NCBI GenBank assembly: GCA_964608325.1 | Contig: CAZSMX010000013.1 | Span: 1-20,911, forward strand | Length of the DNA stretch: 20,911 nt | Direction of reading: 5' to 3' | DNA from: CAZRVH01 sp964608325 | GTDB taxonomy: Bacteria > Patescibacteriota > Gracilibacteria > Peribacterales > Peribacteraceae | Shown here: positions 14,820 through 20,730 of the stretch, piece by piece | Layout of the letters: the number at the start of each line of letters is the position of its first letter | Numbering within the stretch: position 1 is the first letter of the stretch | The notes under the pieces: model-generated | The model's database searches: none | Seen by the model: the letters and a program-made list of their open reading frames with translations, nothing else | What the model was told of the DNA's origin: nothing | Made by a program: the position numbers and the translations under genes

Positions 14820-14835
14820 TCAGGGGATACCCTGA
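14820..14835 (+). promoter_or_regulatory. Hairpin at the 5' end of the tuf mRNA
   Basis: Perfect stem TCAGGG (14820-14825) with CCCTGA (14830-14835), loop GATA, starting about 4 bases after the predicted transcript start. No T-run follows at once. It resembles the 5'-terminal hairpin at 4922-4939, which also begins TCAG and ends CTGA. Confidence 0.55.
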
Positions 14836-14873
14836 TATCTACGCATTTTTAACCTTTTTTTACCCCCCGATTT

Positions 14874-16055
14874 ATGGCTGATGCCAAGAAATTTTCCCGC
14901 GACAAAGTCCACGTGAACGTGGGCACCATCGGTCACGTCGACCATGGTAAGACCACGCTGACCGCAGCACTTTCCATGAACTTCTCTCCCGAAGGGGAAA
15001 AGAAGGGTTATGCCGATATCGACAAGGCTCCCGAAGAGCGCGAGCGCGGTATCACGATCAACACGGCTCACGTCGAGTACGAGACGGCCAAGCGCCACTA
15101 CGCTCACGTCGACTGCCCTGGTCACGCTGACTACGTCAAGAACATGATTACCGGCGCCGCCCAGATGGACGGAGCCATCCTCGTTTGCTCCGCAGCCGAC
15201 GGCCCGATGCCGCAGACCCGCGAGCACATCCTTCTCGCCGGCCAGGTCGGTGTGAAGTACATCGTCGTCTTCTTGAACAAGATCGACATGGTGAAGGATC
15301 CGGAACTCGTCGACCTCGTCGAAGAGGAAGTCCGCGAACTGCTCACGAAGTACAACTTCCCGGGCGCTACGACGCCGATCATCCGCGGCTCCGCCCTCAA
15401 GGCAGTCGAAGGTGATGCTGAAGCTATCGGCAAGCTCAAGGAGCTTCTCGATACGCTCGACAGCTACATCCCGGACCCGACGCGCTTGCTCGACAAGCCG
15501 TTCCTGATGTCCGTGGAAGACGTGTTCTCCATCAAGGGACGCGGAACCGTGGCTACGGGACGCATCGAACAGGGAATGATCAAGATCAACGAAGAAGTCG
15601 AAGTCGTCGGTCTCAAGGACACCCGCAAGACGGTCGTCACGGGCGTCGAAATGTTCCACAAGCTCCTCGACGAAGGACAGGCCGGTGATAACGTCGGTCT
15701 CCTCCTCCGCGGTATCGAGCGCGAGGACATCGAGCGCGGACAGGTTCTTGCCAAGCCGGGCTCCATCAAGCCGCACACGGAATTCGATTCCGAGGTGTAC
15801 ATCCTCACGAAGGAGGAAGGCGGCCGCCACACTCCGTTCTTCAAGGGATACAAGCCCCAGTTCTACGTCCGCACGACGGACGTGACGGGAGCTGTTACCC
15901 TTCCGGACAACGTGGAAATGGTCATGCCGGGAGACAACGTGAAGTTCTCCGTCCAGCTCGGAGCTCCTGTGGCTCTCGAGGAAGGAACCCGCTTCGCTAT
16001 CCGCGAAGGAGGACGCACGGTCGGATCCGGCGTCGTTACCAAGATCATCAAGTAA
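14874..16055 (+). CDS. tuf: Elongation factor Tu
   Basis: The GTPase that brings aminoacyl-tRNA to the ribosome. It has 393 residues, the standard length. The GTP-binding domain has GHVDHGKTT (P-loop, about 20-28), the switch segment RGITINTAHVEYET, DCPGHADYVKNM, NKIDM (about 137-141) and SALKA. Domains 2 and 3 follow, with GRGTVATGRIEQG and the C-terminal GGRTVGSGVVTKI. There is no Shine-Dalgarno site; the leader just before ATG is T- and C-rich (TTTTTTTACCCCCCGATTT). The gene has its own promoter and a strong terminator. rpsJ follows, keeping the usual tuf-rpsJ order of the str/S10 gene clusters, but no other ribosomal genes are present. Codon use is strongly biased to C-ending codons, as expected for high expression. 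Confidence 0.98.
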   Translation: MADAKKFSRDKVHVNVGTIGHVDHGKTTLTAALSMNFSPEGEKKGYADIDKAPEERERGITINTAHVEYETAKRHYAHVDCPGHADYVKNMITGAAQMDGAILVCSAADGPMPQTREHILLAGQVGVKYIVVFLNKIDMVKDPELVDLVEEEVRELLTKYNFPGATTPIIRGSALKAVEGDAEAIGKLKELLDTLDSYIPDPTRLLDKPFLMSVEDVFSIKGRGTVATGRIEQGMIKINEEVEVVGLKDTRKTVVTGVEMFHKLLDEGQAGDNVGLLLRGIEREDIERGQVLAKPGSIKPHTEFDSEVYILTKEEGGRHTPFFKGYKPQFYVRTTDVTGAVTLPDNVEMVMPGDNVKFSVQLGAPVALEEGTRFAIREGGRTVGSGVVTKIIK

Positions 16056-16067
16056 TACATGAAGCAC

Positions 16068-16099
16068 GGGGGTCCGAAAGGGCCCCCTTCTTCTCTTTT
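16068..16099 (+). terminator. Intrinsic terminator of tuf
   Basis: Stem GGGGGTCC (16068-16075) with GGGCCCCC (16080-16087), one G-T wobble, loop GAAA, followed by a T-rich tract. It separates tuf from rpsJ by a possible partial stop. Confidence 0.88.
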
Positions 16100-16131
16100 T
16101 ATCCCCCTGCTCTTTCTTCCCCCCAGGCTCT

Positions 16132-16560
16132 ATGAACGCTAAGACCACCAAAACCGACGAAACGAAAAAGAAGGCACCGGCCAAGAAGGCCGCCGCCGCG
16201 AAGTCCGACGTTCCCGAGCCCAAGGAGGCGAAGAAGAAAAAGGACGACGGGGGTGTTTCCGGTATCCGCATCCGCCTCAGCGCCTTCGACCACCGCGTGC
16301 TGGACGAGGCAGCCGGCAAGATCATCGACACGGCCGAGCGCAGCGGAGCCGTCGTCCACGGACCGATCCCCTTGCCCACCAAGATCCGCAAGTTCACGGT
16401 GAACAAGTCGACGTTCGTTCACAAGAACGCACGCGACCAGTTCGAGATGCGCACGCACCGCCGCCTCATCGACCTCACGGAGACGACGTTCAAGACCGTG
16501 GAATCTCTCCAGTCCCTCTCGCTTCCGAGCGGAGTGGATATCGAGATCAAGATGAAGTAA
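16132..16560 (+). CDS. rpsJ: 30S ribosomal protein S10 with Lys/Ala-rich N-terminal extension
   Basis: uS10 of the small subunit, also the NusE partner of NusB in antitermination; nusB is in this window. The S10 domain is residues 43-142: GIRIRLSAFDHRVLDEAAGK, GPIPLPTKIRKFTV, and RTHRRLIDL. The first 41 residues are an added low-complexity basic tail (KKKAPAKKAAAAK, KEAKKKKDDGG) absent from typical S10 of about 102 residues, giving 142 in total. There is no Shine-Dalgarno site; a long pyrimidine tract (TCTTTCTTCCCCCC) lies just before the ATG. The gene has its own terminator and is followed by an unrelated enzyme rather than rplC, so it is detached from the S10 operon here. Confidence 0.95.
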   Translation: MNAKTTKTDETKKKAPAKKAAAAKSDVPEPKEAKKKKDDGGVSGIRIRLSAFDHRVLDEAAGKIIDTAERSGAVVHGPIPLPTKIRKFTVNKSTFVHKNARDQFEMRTHRRLIDLTETTFKTVESLQSLSLPSGVDIEIKMK

Positions 16561-16586
16561 TCCCCTCTTACGATCGATTGAGAAAG

Positions 16587-16611
16587 ACGCGTCCGCAAGG
16601 GCGCGTTTTTT
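16587..16611 (+). terminator. Intrinsic terminator of rpsJ
   Basis: Stem ACGCGTCC (16587-16594) with GGGCGCGT (16599-16606), one G-T wobble, loop GCAA, T-run of six (16606-16611). Confidence 0.88.
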
Positions 16612-16614
16612 GAT

Positions 16615-16644
16615 TTGCGCTCGAGACGGCATCGGCGTAATAAT
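16615..16644 (+). promoter_or_regulatory. Weak candidate promoter of the deaminase gene
   Basis: TTGCGC (16615-16620), spacer 18, AATAAT (16639-16644), which ends 5 bases before the ATG. The -35 is poor; the -10 and its closeness to the ATG fit the leaderless pattern. Confidence 0.4.
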
Positions 16645-16649
16645 CCCCC

Positions 16650-17669
16650 ATGGTTACCAACAACAGACCGACGCAGGAACTCGCGGAACTACACTTCCAC
16701 CTCGGCCAATCGGTGGAGCCGCATATTTTATGGTCCATCGCCCACGAACAGGGCATCAAACTCCCTTCGAAGGATTACTGGGAGTTCTTCGACATGGTGA
16801 CGCTGAACAAGGAAACCGTCACCTGGGAGGATTACCACAGCCTGTTCCACCTCACCGAACTGGTGCAGAGCTCGCCCGTGGCGATGGAACAGACGGTGTA
16901 CCATGTCATTTCGGGCGCGTACCGCGCGAACAACGTGACACTGCAGGAGCCTGGGTTTAATCCCGTGTTCCGGAACCGCGAGGGAGAACGCGACCTGGAC
17001 CAGATCATCCTGGCGGCGCTGCGCGGCATGGAACGGGCACTCGCGGAATTCCCCCGGATCCATGCGGGCATCATGCTCATGCTGGACCGCAGGCTTCCGC
17101 TTGAACTGAACGAAGTCATCGTCAAGAAGGCGGTCAAATACCGCTCCAGGGGCATCGTCGGCATCGATATCGCCGGCCCCATGCCCAAGGACGGCTCCTT
17201 CCGCTACGAGGAGTACGTCCCGCTCTACGAACATGCGCGGGCAAACGGACTGAAGACGACGGTGCATACGGGTGAGGACGGCACAGCGGAAGACATGCGT
17301 CATGTCATCGATACCCTTCCCCTGGACCGCCTGAATCACGGGTTCCGCGCCTACACCGACCCGGCGCTCATGGAAACGGTGGCGAAGAAAAACCTGACGA
17401 TGTGCCTCTGCCCAACCTCGAATATGAGCGTGGGATTCATCCGCGACGGCGCACACCTGAAGGAAGTCATCCAAGCACTGTGGAACGGCGGCGTGAAGTT
17501 CTGCGTGAACACGGACAACCCATCCATGCTCCGCACGAACATGACGAAGGAAATAGACCTGCTGCGGAAGCATGGCTGCCTCACCGAGGAGCAGATACTC
17601 CAAACGGTACGATGGGCGTTCGAAGCGAGCTTCATTCCCACGCAGGCCGGGGAAAACCTGTATCTTTAA
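16650..17669 (+). CDS. Adenosine deaminase family hydrolase with altered active-site residues
   Basis: A 339-residue TIM-barrel metal-dependent deaminase, close to the usual length. Zinc ligands are in place: ELHFHL (His15, His17), His206 and Glu209 in VHTGE, His230 in RLNHGF, and Asp289 in NTDNP. GIDIAGP (171-177) and CPTSNMSVG (254-262) are family signatures. Two substrate-contact positions differ from classical adenosine deaminase. HLDG is HLGQ, so the Asp that binds the ribose 5'-hydroxyl is Gly18. The second Asp of TDDP, which contacts the purine, is Asn290. Catalysis looks possible, but the substrate may not be adenosine; an aminated purine nucleotide or a modified nucleoside is possible (inference). 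No Shine-Dalgarno site; AATAAT ends 5 bases before ATG. It converges on the MazG-like gene, sharing TTAA. Confidence 0.85.
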   Translation: MVTNNRPTQELAELHFHLGQSVEPHILWSIAHEQGIKLPSKDYWEFFDMVTLNKETVTWEDYHSLFHLTELVQSSPVAMEQTVYHVISGAYRANNVTLQEPGFNPVFRNREGERDLDQIILAALRGMERALAEFPRIHAGIMLMLDRRLPLELNEVIVKKAVKYRSRGIVGIDIAGPMPKDGSFRYEEYVPLYEHARANGLKTTVHTGEDGTAEDMRHVIDTLPLDRLNHGFRAYTDPALMETVAKKNLTMCLCPTSNMSVGFIRDGAHLKEVIQALWNGGVKFCVNTDNPSMLRTNMTKEIDLLRKHGCLTEEQILQTVRWAFEASFIPTQAGENLYL

Positions 17670-17995
17670 AATTTCTTCCTGCCCGGGAACGTGACGACAA
17701 ACCTCTTCTCGAATCCGCCCTTTTCCTTCAATTTTTGCTTCTTGGCGCGCATCACTTCGTCCATCGTGATGCCGTGCAGCGCACAGTACGCTTCCACCGT
17801 CTCCAGCACGTCAGCCGACTCCTCGATGATCTTCTCGCGCTTGCGAGCCCGCATAAGCTCATCAAGCTCCTCCCAAATCTTCTGTCTCATCAGGGAAGCT
17901 ATTTCCCGTGCTCGTGCGATACGAAACTCGGGCTCGGTGCCGGACTCTTGCATGAGGAACGGTATACGATCGCGGACGAGTTTCTCGAATGACAT
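17666..17995 (-). CDS. MazG-like nucleotide pyrophosphohydrolase, 109 aa
   Basis: An all-alpha NTP pyrophosphohydrolase of the phosphoribosyl-ATP-PPase-like/MazG superfamily, expected to hydrolyse a nucleoside triphosphate to the monophosphate and pyrophosphate as a house-cleaning enzyme. The typical N-terminus KLVRDRIP (5-12) is present, as are the metal-binding Glu/Asp set: EELDE (42-46) and EESAD (58-62). The C-terminus is Lys/Arg-rich. The start at 17995 is chosen because a TATACT -10 box (18007-18002) ends 6 bases before it; an in-frame ATG at 18013 lies upstream of that box and would be outside the transcript. The gene is divergent from the 71-residue gene at 18118. Its stop overlaps the deaminase stop (TTAA). 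A role in purine-pool hygiene would fit the neighbour, but that is inference. Confidence 0.85.
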   Translation of the reverse strand: MSFEKLVRDRIPFLMQESGTEPEFRIARAREIASLMRQKIWEELDELMRARKREKIIEESADVLETVEAYCALHGITMDEVMRAKKQKLKEKGGFEKRFVVTFPGRKKF

Positions 17996-18001
17996 AAATC
18001 C

Positions 18002-18007
18002 AGTATA
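18002..18007 (-). promoter_or_regulatory. -10 box of the MazG-like gene
   Basis: TATACT on the minus strand, ending 6 bases before the ATG at 17995. No good -35 is seen in the AT-rich upstream sequence. Confidence 0.55.
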
Positions 18008-18082
18008 CTTCATTTATTGAATAAAAAATGTATACTTTGTTTTTGTTTTAAATAAGCCATTTTTTGACTACGTAAAAAATAA

Positions 18083-18110
18083 TAGACAGGATCAGAAACA
18101 GCGATACAAT
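18083..18110 (+). promoter_or_regulatory. Promoter of the 71-aa gene, leaderless type
   Basis: -35 TAGACA (18083-18088), spacer of 16, -10 TACAAT (18105-18110), then 7 bases to ATG 18118. Confidence 0.7.
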
Positions 18111-18117
18111 TTTGCCA

Positions 18118-18333
18118 ATGGAAAGCGAGGCTATGCAAATTCCCTCAGGCTTGGATCCCCATACCGCTGCGCTCGCGCGCATCGGCATCCTTTCAAAGAA
18201 TTTCGACGCTCACAGAGAACACCTCTCCGCTGACGAACTTGCCGATCTTGAAAACATGCTGGATACCGTCGCAAAAACAGGCACGAAAGTCCGCATCCAT
18301 ATTGGACAGTGCATGAACAAAAGGAACTGGTAA
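18118..18333 (+). CDS. Small hypothetical protein, 71 aa
   Basis: The 71-residue product is soluble and mostly helical (ELADLENMLDTVAKTGTKV), ends in CMNKRNW, and matches no family I know. An upstream TTG (18112) is in frame but lies in the predicted promoter-to-start spacer; ATG 18118 is chosen because the TACAAT box ends 7 bases before it. It converges on rnc with one base between the two stops, and is divergent from the MazG-like gene. The well-placed promoter is the main support for this being a real gene. Confidence 0.6.
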   Translation: MESEAMQIPSGLDPHTAALARIGILSKNFDAHREHLSADELADLENMLDTVAKTGTKVRIHIGQCMNKRNW

Positions 18334-18334
18334 A

Positions 18335-19024
18335 TTACTTCCAGCCTTTTGCCTTGAGCCCTTCTTTCGCGGCCGCCTGTTCGGCGCGCTGCTTGCTGAG
18401 GCCCTGTCCTTCGGCGACTTTCTCCTCGCCGATATAGACGGCGCAAGTGAAATGTTTCTGATGATCGGGACCGACCGCATCCACGGTCTCGTAATGCGGG
18501 GTGATGCCGTGCTTTTCCTGCGCCATCTCCTGGAAGATGCTTTTCTCGTCGCGGTCCTTGCCCTGTGCGAGGAGCGTTTCCAGCCTCTTCAGGATGTAGT
18601 TGTGGCAAAAGGCCTGCGCTTCCTCGAATCCCCTATCCAGGAAAATGGCTCCGATAAGGGCTTCCAGAGCATTCGCCAAGTTGGACGTACGGTCGCGTCC
18701 GCCACTGGACTCCTCGCCACGGCTGAGCTGCAGGTAATCGCCCAGCTTGATCTCGCGCGCGACGGCGGCCAGGTGCTCGCGCTGCACGAGCGCGGACCTC
18801 CAGTTCGTCAGTTCTCCTTCAGGCTTGTCTGACAGGTGGTACAAGTATTCCGTCGCGGCCAACTCCAACACCGCATCCCCGAGGAATTCGAGGCGCTCGT
18901 TGTGCCCGCTCTTCTTGCTGTCGCGCACGGCGCTGCGGTGCGTCAAAGACTGGACGAGGAGATCCTTGTTACGGAAATGGAAACCGATGGATTTCTCGAG
19001 GAGAACGAAGGACAGGGGTTGCAT
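18335..19024 (-). CDS. rnc: Ribonuclease III
   Basis: Double-stranded-RNA endonuclease for rRNA processing and mRNA turnover. It has 229 residues, the family norm. The catalytic domain has HNERLEFLGDAVLEL (41-55), the RNase III signature with its metal-binding acids, and the second acidic site in NALEALIGAIFLDRG (118-132). There the catalytic Glu121 is present, but the preceding position, Asp in E. coli (Asp114), is Asn118. The dsRNA-binding domain spans about 160-226 (KSIFQEMAQ, then KQRAEQAAAKEGLK). The ATG at 19024 follows TTGTCT-N17-CATACT by 6 bases, so a leaderless start is predicted. nusB lies upstream on the same strand after a repeat-rich gap of 129 bases. Confidence 0.95.
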   Translation of the reverse strand: MQPLSFVLLEKSIGFHFRNKDLLVQSLTHRSAVRDSKKSGHNERLEFLGDAVLELAATEYLYHLSDKPEGELTNWRSALVQREHLAAVAREIKLGDYLQLSRGEESSGGRDRTSNLANALEALIGAIFLDRGFEEAQAFCHNYILKRLETLLAQGKDRDEKSIFQEMAQEKHGITPHYETVDAVGPDHQKHFTCAVYIGEEKVAEGQGLSKQRAEQAAAKEGLKAKGWK

Positions 19025-19030
19025 AGAGTA

Positions 19031-19059
19031 AGTATGACCGAGAGGTTTTTATCAGACAA
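19031..19059 (-). promoter_or_regulatory. Promoter of rnc, leaderless type
   Basis: Minus strand: TTGTCT (19059-19054), spacer 17, CATACT (19036-19031), then 6 bases (tactct) to ATG. Confidence 0.6.
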
Positions 19060-19071
19060 GGGATAGAAAAT

Positions 19072-19151
19072 AACCAATCAACAATAACCAATCATCAATG
19101 AATGAATTCCGCCATTGGTGATTAATCATTGATTATTGGCGATTAACGATT
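19072..19151. repeat. AT-rich intergenic repeat cluster between nusB and rnc
   Basis: Inverted repeat CCAATCATCAATGA (19088-19101) and TCATTGATTATTGG (19126-19139), matching at 13 of 14 positions. In addition AACCAATCA occurs twice (19072-19080 and 19086-19094), and ATTGG[TC]GATTAA occurs twice near 19114 and 19135. It could fold as a hairpin in RNA from either strand. It may be a small interspersed repeat; no transposon ends are visible. Confidence 0.6.
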
Positions 19152-19153
19152 GC

Positions 19154-19567
19154 TCATTCTTTGCCTTTGATTCCTTCGGCAATCGCATTCAGCACTCCAT
19201 TCACGAACTTACCGCTTTCCTCGCTGCCGAATTCCTTGGCGATCTCGATTGCTTCGTTCATGACAACTGCCGGAGGCGCGTCCTTGGCGCACAGCAACTC
19301 GAAACCCCCGACCAGCAGTACGCAGCGGGAAATGGGATCCATGCGCTCCAGCGTCCATTCGGGCGCGTGCGTCTGGATCTGCTGCCTGATGCTTTCCTCG
19401 TTATCCAGGACACCTTTCAGGAGGATCGATGAAAACTCGGCGTCAACGTCGCCCAACTCGTTCTGATTCAAGATAAGGGACTTGCTGATATCTGATGAAG
19501 GGTGCTGCTCACGTTCAAAGAGAGCCTGCATGACTGCGATACGCGAGAGGTGTCGGCGGCGGGCCAT
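19154..19567 (-). CDS. nusB: Transcription antitermination protein NusB
   Basis: The 137-residue all-helical protein joins S10 (NusE) at boxA RNA in the antitermination complex on rRNA operons. Family features are an Arg-rich N-terminus MARRRHLSRIAVMQALFERE, the middle region WTLERMDPISRCVLLVGGFELL (about 71-92), and the closing NEAIEIAKEFGSEESGKFVNGVLNAI. Length is typical. No Shine-Dalgarno site and no good -10 box lie next to the ATG; the upstream 119 bases hold a GC-rich inverted repeat. It may therefore be co-transcribed from the candidate L32 gene. S10, its binding partner, is encoded at 16132. Confidence 0.94.
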   Translation of the reverse strand: MARRRHLSRIAVMQALFEREQHPSSDISKSLILNQNELGDVDAEFSSILLKGVLDNEESIRQQIQTHAPEWTLERMDPISRCVLLVGGFELLCAKDAPPAVVMNEAIEIAKEFGSEESGKFVNGVLNAIAEGIKGKE

Positions 19568-19570
19568 GTG

Positions 19571-19684
19571 AAGGGGTTGGGATTGGGGCGTGGGGCATGG
19601 GCCCTACGCATGGGAATGACGAAAAGGTAGCTTGCACGAAGCGAAGTTGCAAACGATGTCCGACGCCCCACGCCCGACACCCTT
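19571..19684. repeat. GC-rich inverted repeat between the candidate L32 gene and nusB
   Basis: GGGCGTGGGGC (19586-19596) is the perfect inverse of GCCCCACGCCC (19665-19675), within longer imperfect arms that both begin GAAGGG. The centre contains TTGCACGAAGCGAAGTTGC and, on the minus strand, CGTCATTCCC, a motif common in bacterial REP-type interspersed repeats. No T-run follows. Confidence 0.55.
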
Positions 19685-19686
19685 CA

Positions 19687-19872
19687 TCACGCCTTGATCC
19701 TCGTGATTCCCTTGAGCGCCTTGTCAGCCTTGTTCTTCGGCTCGGCCGGAACGGCGTACGGAGACTGCTGGAGGTTCGTCAGACGGTTGACCTCCATGGA
19801 GACGTAGTGAGAATGCTGGAGCCGGGTTGCGCGCTTCGCGCGCTTCTTTTTAGGTGTAGGACGCTTTGCCAT
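19687..19872 (-). CDS. Small basic protein, candidate ribosomal protein L32
   Basis: A 61-residue very basic protein starting MAKRPTPKKKRAKRATRLQH. The start, with its Lys-Lys-Lys and Arg run, resembles the N-terminus of bL32 (AVPKKKTSKSRRD-like), and rpmF commonly lies beside rnc in bacteria. The C-terminal half (NRLTNLQQSPYAVPAEPK, ending GITRIKA) lacks the CxxC pairs of zinc-type L32 and does not clearly match. Another small ribosome-associated protein is possible. A hairpin and a possible -10 (TACCCT) lie between it and the upstream membrane-protein gene. No Shine-Dalgarno site is seen. Confidence 0.6.
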   Translation of the reverse strand: MAKRPTPKKKRAKRATRLQHSHYVSMEVNRLTNLQQSPYAVPAEPKNKADKALKGITRIKA

Positions 19873-19909
19873 AAGTGCGTGTAGGGTACTGACGCGGAGA
19901 ACGTCTGTA

Positions 19910-19929
19910 AAGGGCTCTTTTAAGCCCTT
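19910..19929 (-). terminator. Weak hairpin between the Bax-inhibitor-like gene and the candidate L32 gene
   Basis: AAGGGCT (on the minus strand 19929-19923) pairs with AGCCCTT (19916-19910) around a 6-base loop, but only TTT follows. It could be an inefficient terminator for the upstream gene or a leader element of the downstream one. Confidence 0.4.
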
Positions 19930-19932
19930 ATA

Positions 19933-20625
19933 TTACCTCCGTTCGCCCGATAGGGCGGTCATAAAGCGGAGGATGTACAGGAACAGGTTGAAGATGTCCA
20001 AATACAGGCTGAGGGCCAGCATAAAGGGATTCGCCCCGAGCCTGGCCTGCTCCTGGATGCGCTGAAGGTCGAAAGCCGTGAAAAAAGCGAAGACGGCGAC
20101 GCCCGCGCCGGAGATGAAGAGTTCTGCGGCGGGGGTGCGCAAAGCCGGTACGAAGAGCTGCAGGATACCCAATGCAATGAGTCCGAGGACCGCGAAGAAA
20201 AGTCCGCGTCCGAAGACGCCGAGGTTCCAAGAGGTCGTGCGGGCGAAGACGGCAGCGGCCAATCCCATGAAAACGGTGGCAGCAAGGGCATTGAAAAGGA
20301 TCGCCGGGCCGTTCACGTACGATGCCAGCAATAGGAGCAGATACGACGTGATCGTGATGCCGCTGATGACGGGAAAGACCCCGAAAAGAACGACGTTCAG
20401 GGGCGATTTATCCATCCAAAGCCTGGAGGTGAAGATGATGGCCAATTCGACAAGCAAGAGCAGTACGTACGCGCCGCTTGTTAAAAGAACCGACGCGTAT
20501 GCCATACCGAGATAGACGCCGAGGACGGTAAGGGCCATCGCAAACGCGAAGAGGCCGTAGACCATGGATTCCGTGGATGCGGACAAGGCCAAAGGACGGC
20601 TGCCCGAGGTGGAGAATTGTTGCAT
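19933..20625 (-). CDS. Bax inhibitor-1 (YccA/YbhL) family membrane protein
   Basis: A 230-residue integral membrane protein with seven predicted spans, the family norm. The short N-terminus (MQQFSTSGSRPLALS) is followed by near-continuous hydrophobic segments. The strongest signature is the C-terminal AFDLQRIQEQ, then LALSLYLDIFNLFLYILRFM, which carries the conserved Asp pair that gates the pH-sensitive calcium leak in characterised homologues. The bacterial role is uncertain: a calcium leak, or modulation of FtsH (YccA). The ATG at 20625 follows TTGCCT-N16-TACACT by 6 bases, so a leaderless start is predicted. It is divergent from the secreted-protein gene at 20731 and probably heads the run towards the candidate L32 gene, nusB and rnc. 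Confidence 0.9.
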   Translation of the reverse strand: MQQFSTSGSRPLALSASTESMVYGLFAFAMALTVLGVYLGMAYASVLLTSGAYVLLLLVELAIIFTSRLWMDKSPLNVVLFGVFPVISGITITSYLLLLLASYVNGPAILFNALAATVFMGLAAAVFARTTSWNLGVFGRGLFFAVLGLIALGILQLFVPALRTPAAELFISGAGVAVFAFFTAFDLQRIQEQARLGANPFMLALSLYLDIFNLFLYILRFMTALSGERR

Positions 20626-20631
20626 GCCAGA

Positions 20632-20659
20632 AGTGTAGGTCTTCCTCGCTTAAAGGCAA
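20632..20659 (-). promoter_or_regulatory. Promoter of the Bax-inhibitor-like gene, leaderless type
   Basis: Minus strand: TTGCCT (20659-20654), spacer 16, TACACT (20637-20632), then 6 bases to ATG 20625. Confidence 0.6.
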
Positions 20660-20691
20660 GAATCTTGGCTTCTTTTTGCCGAAAGGCAGGA

Positions 20692-20720
20692 TTGTCCGCA
20701 AAGCTGTTTTCTGCTATAAT
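20692..20720 (+). promoter_or_regulatory. Promoter of the secreted-protein gene
   Basis: -35 TTGTCC (20692-20697), spacer 17, extended -10 TGcTATAAT (hexamer 20715-20720). ATG 20731 follows after 10 bases, leaving at most a 3-4-base leader. Confidence 0.78.
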
Positions 20721-20730
20721 TATCTGATTT

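Noticed and set aside
14820..16406. A 528-residue minus-strand frame over tuf and rpsJ
   Set aside because: Typical antisense shadow of highly biased codons; tuf and rpsJ are unmistakable.
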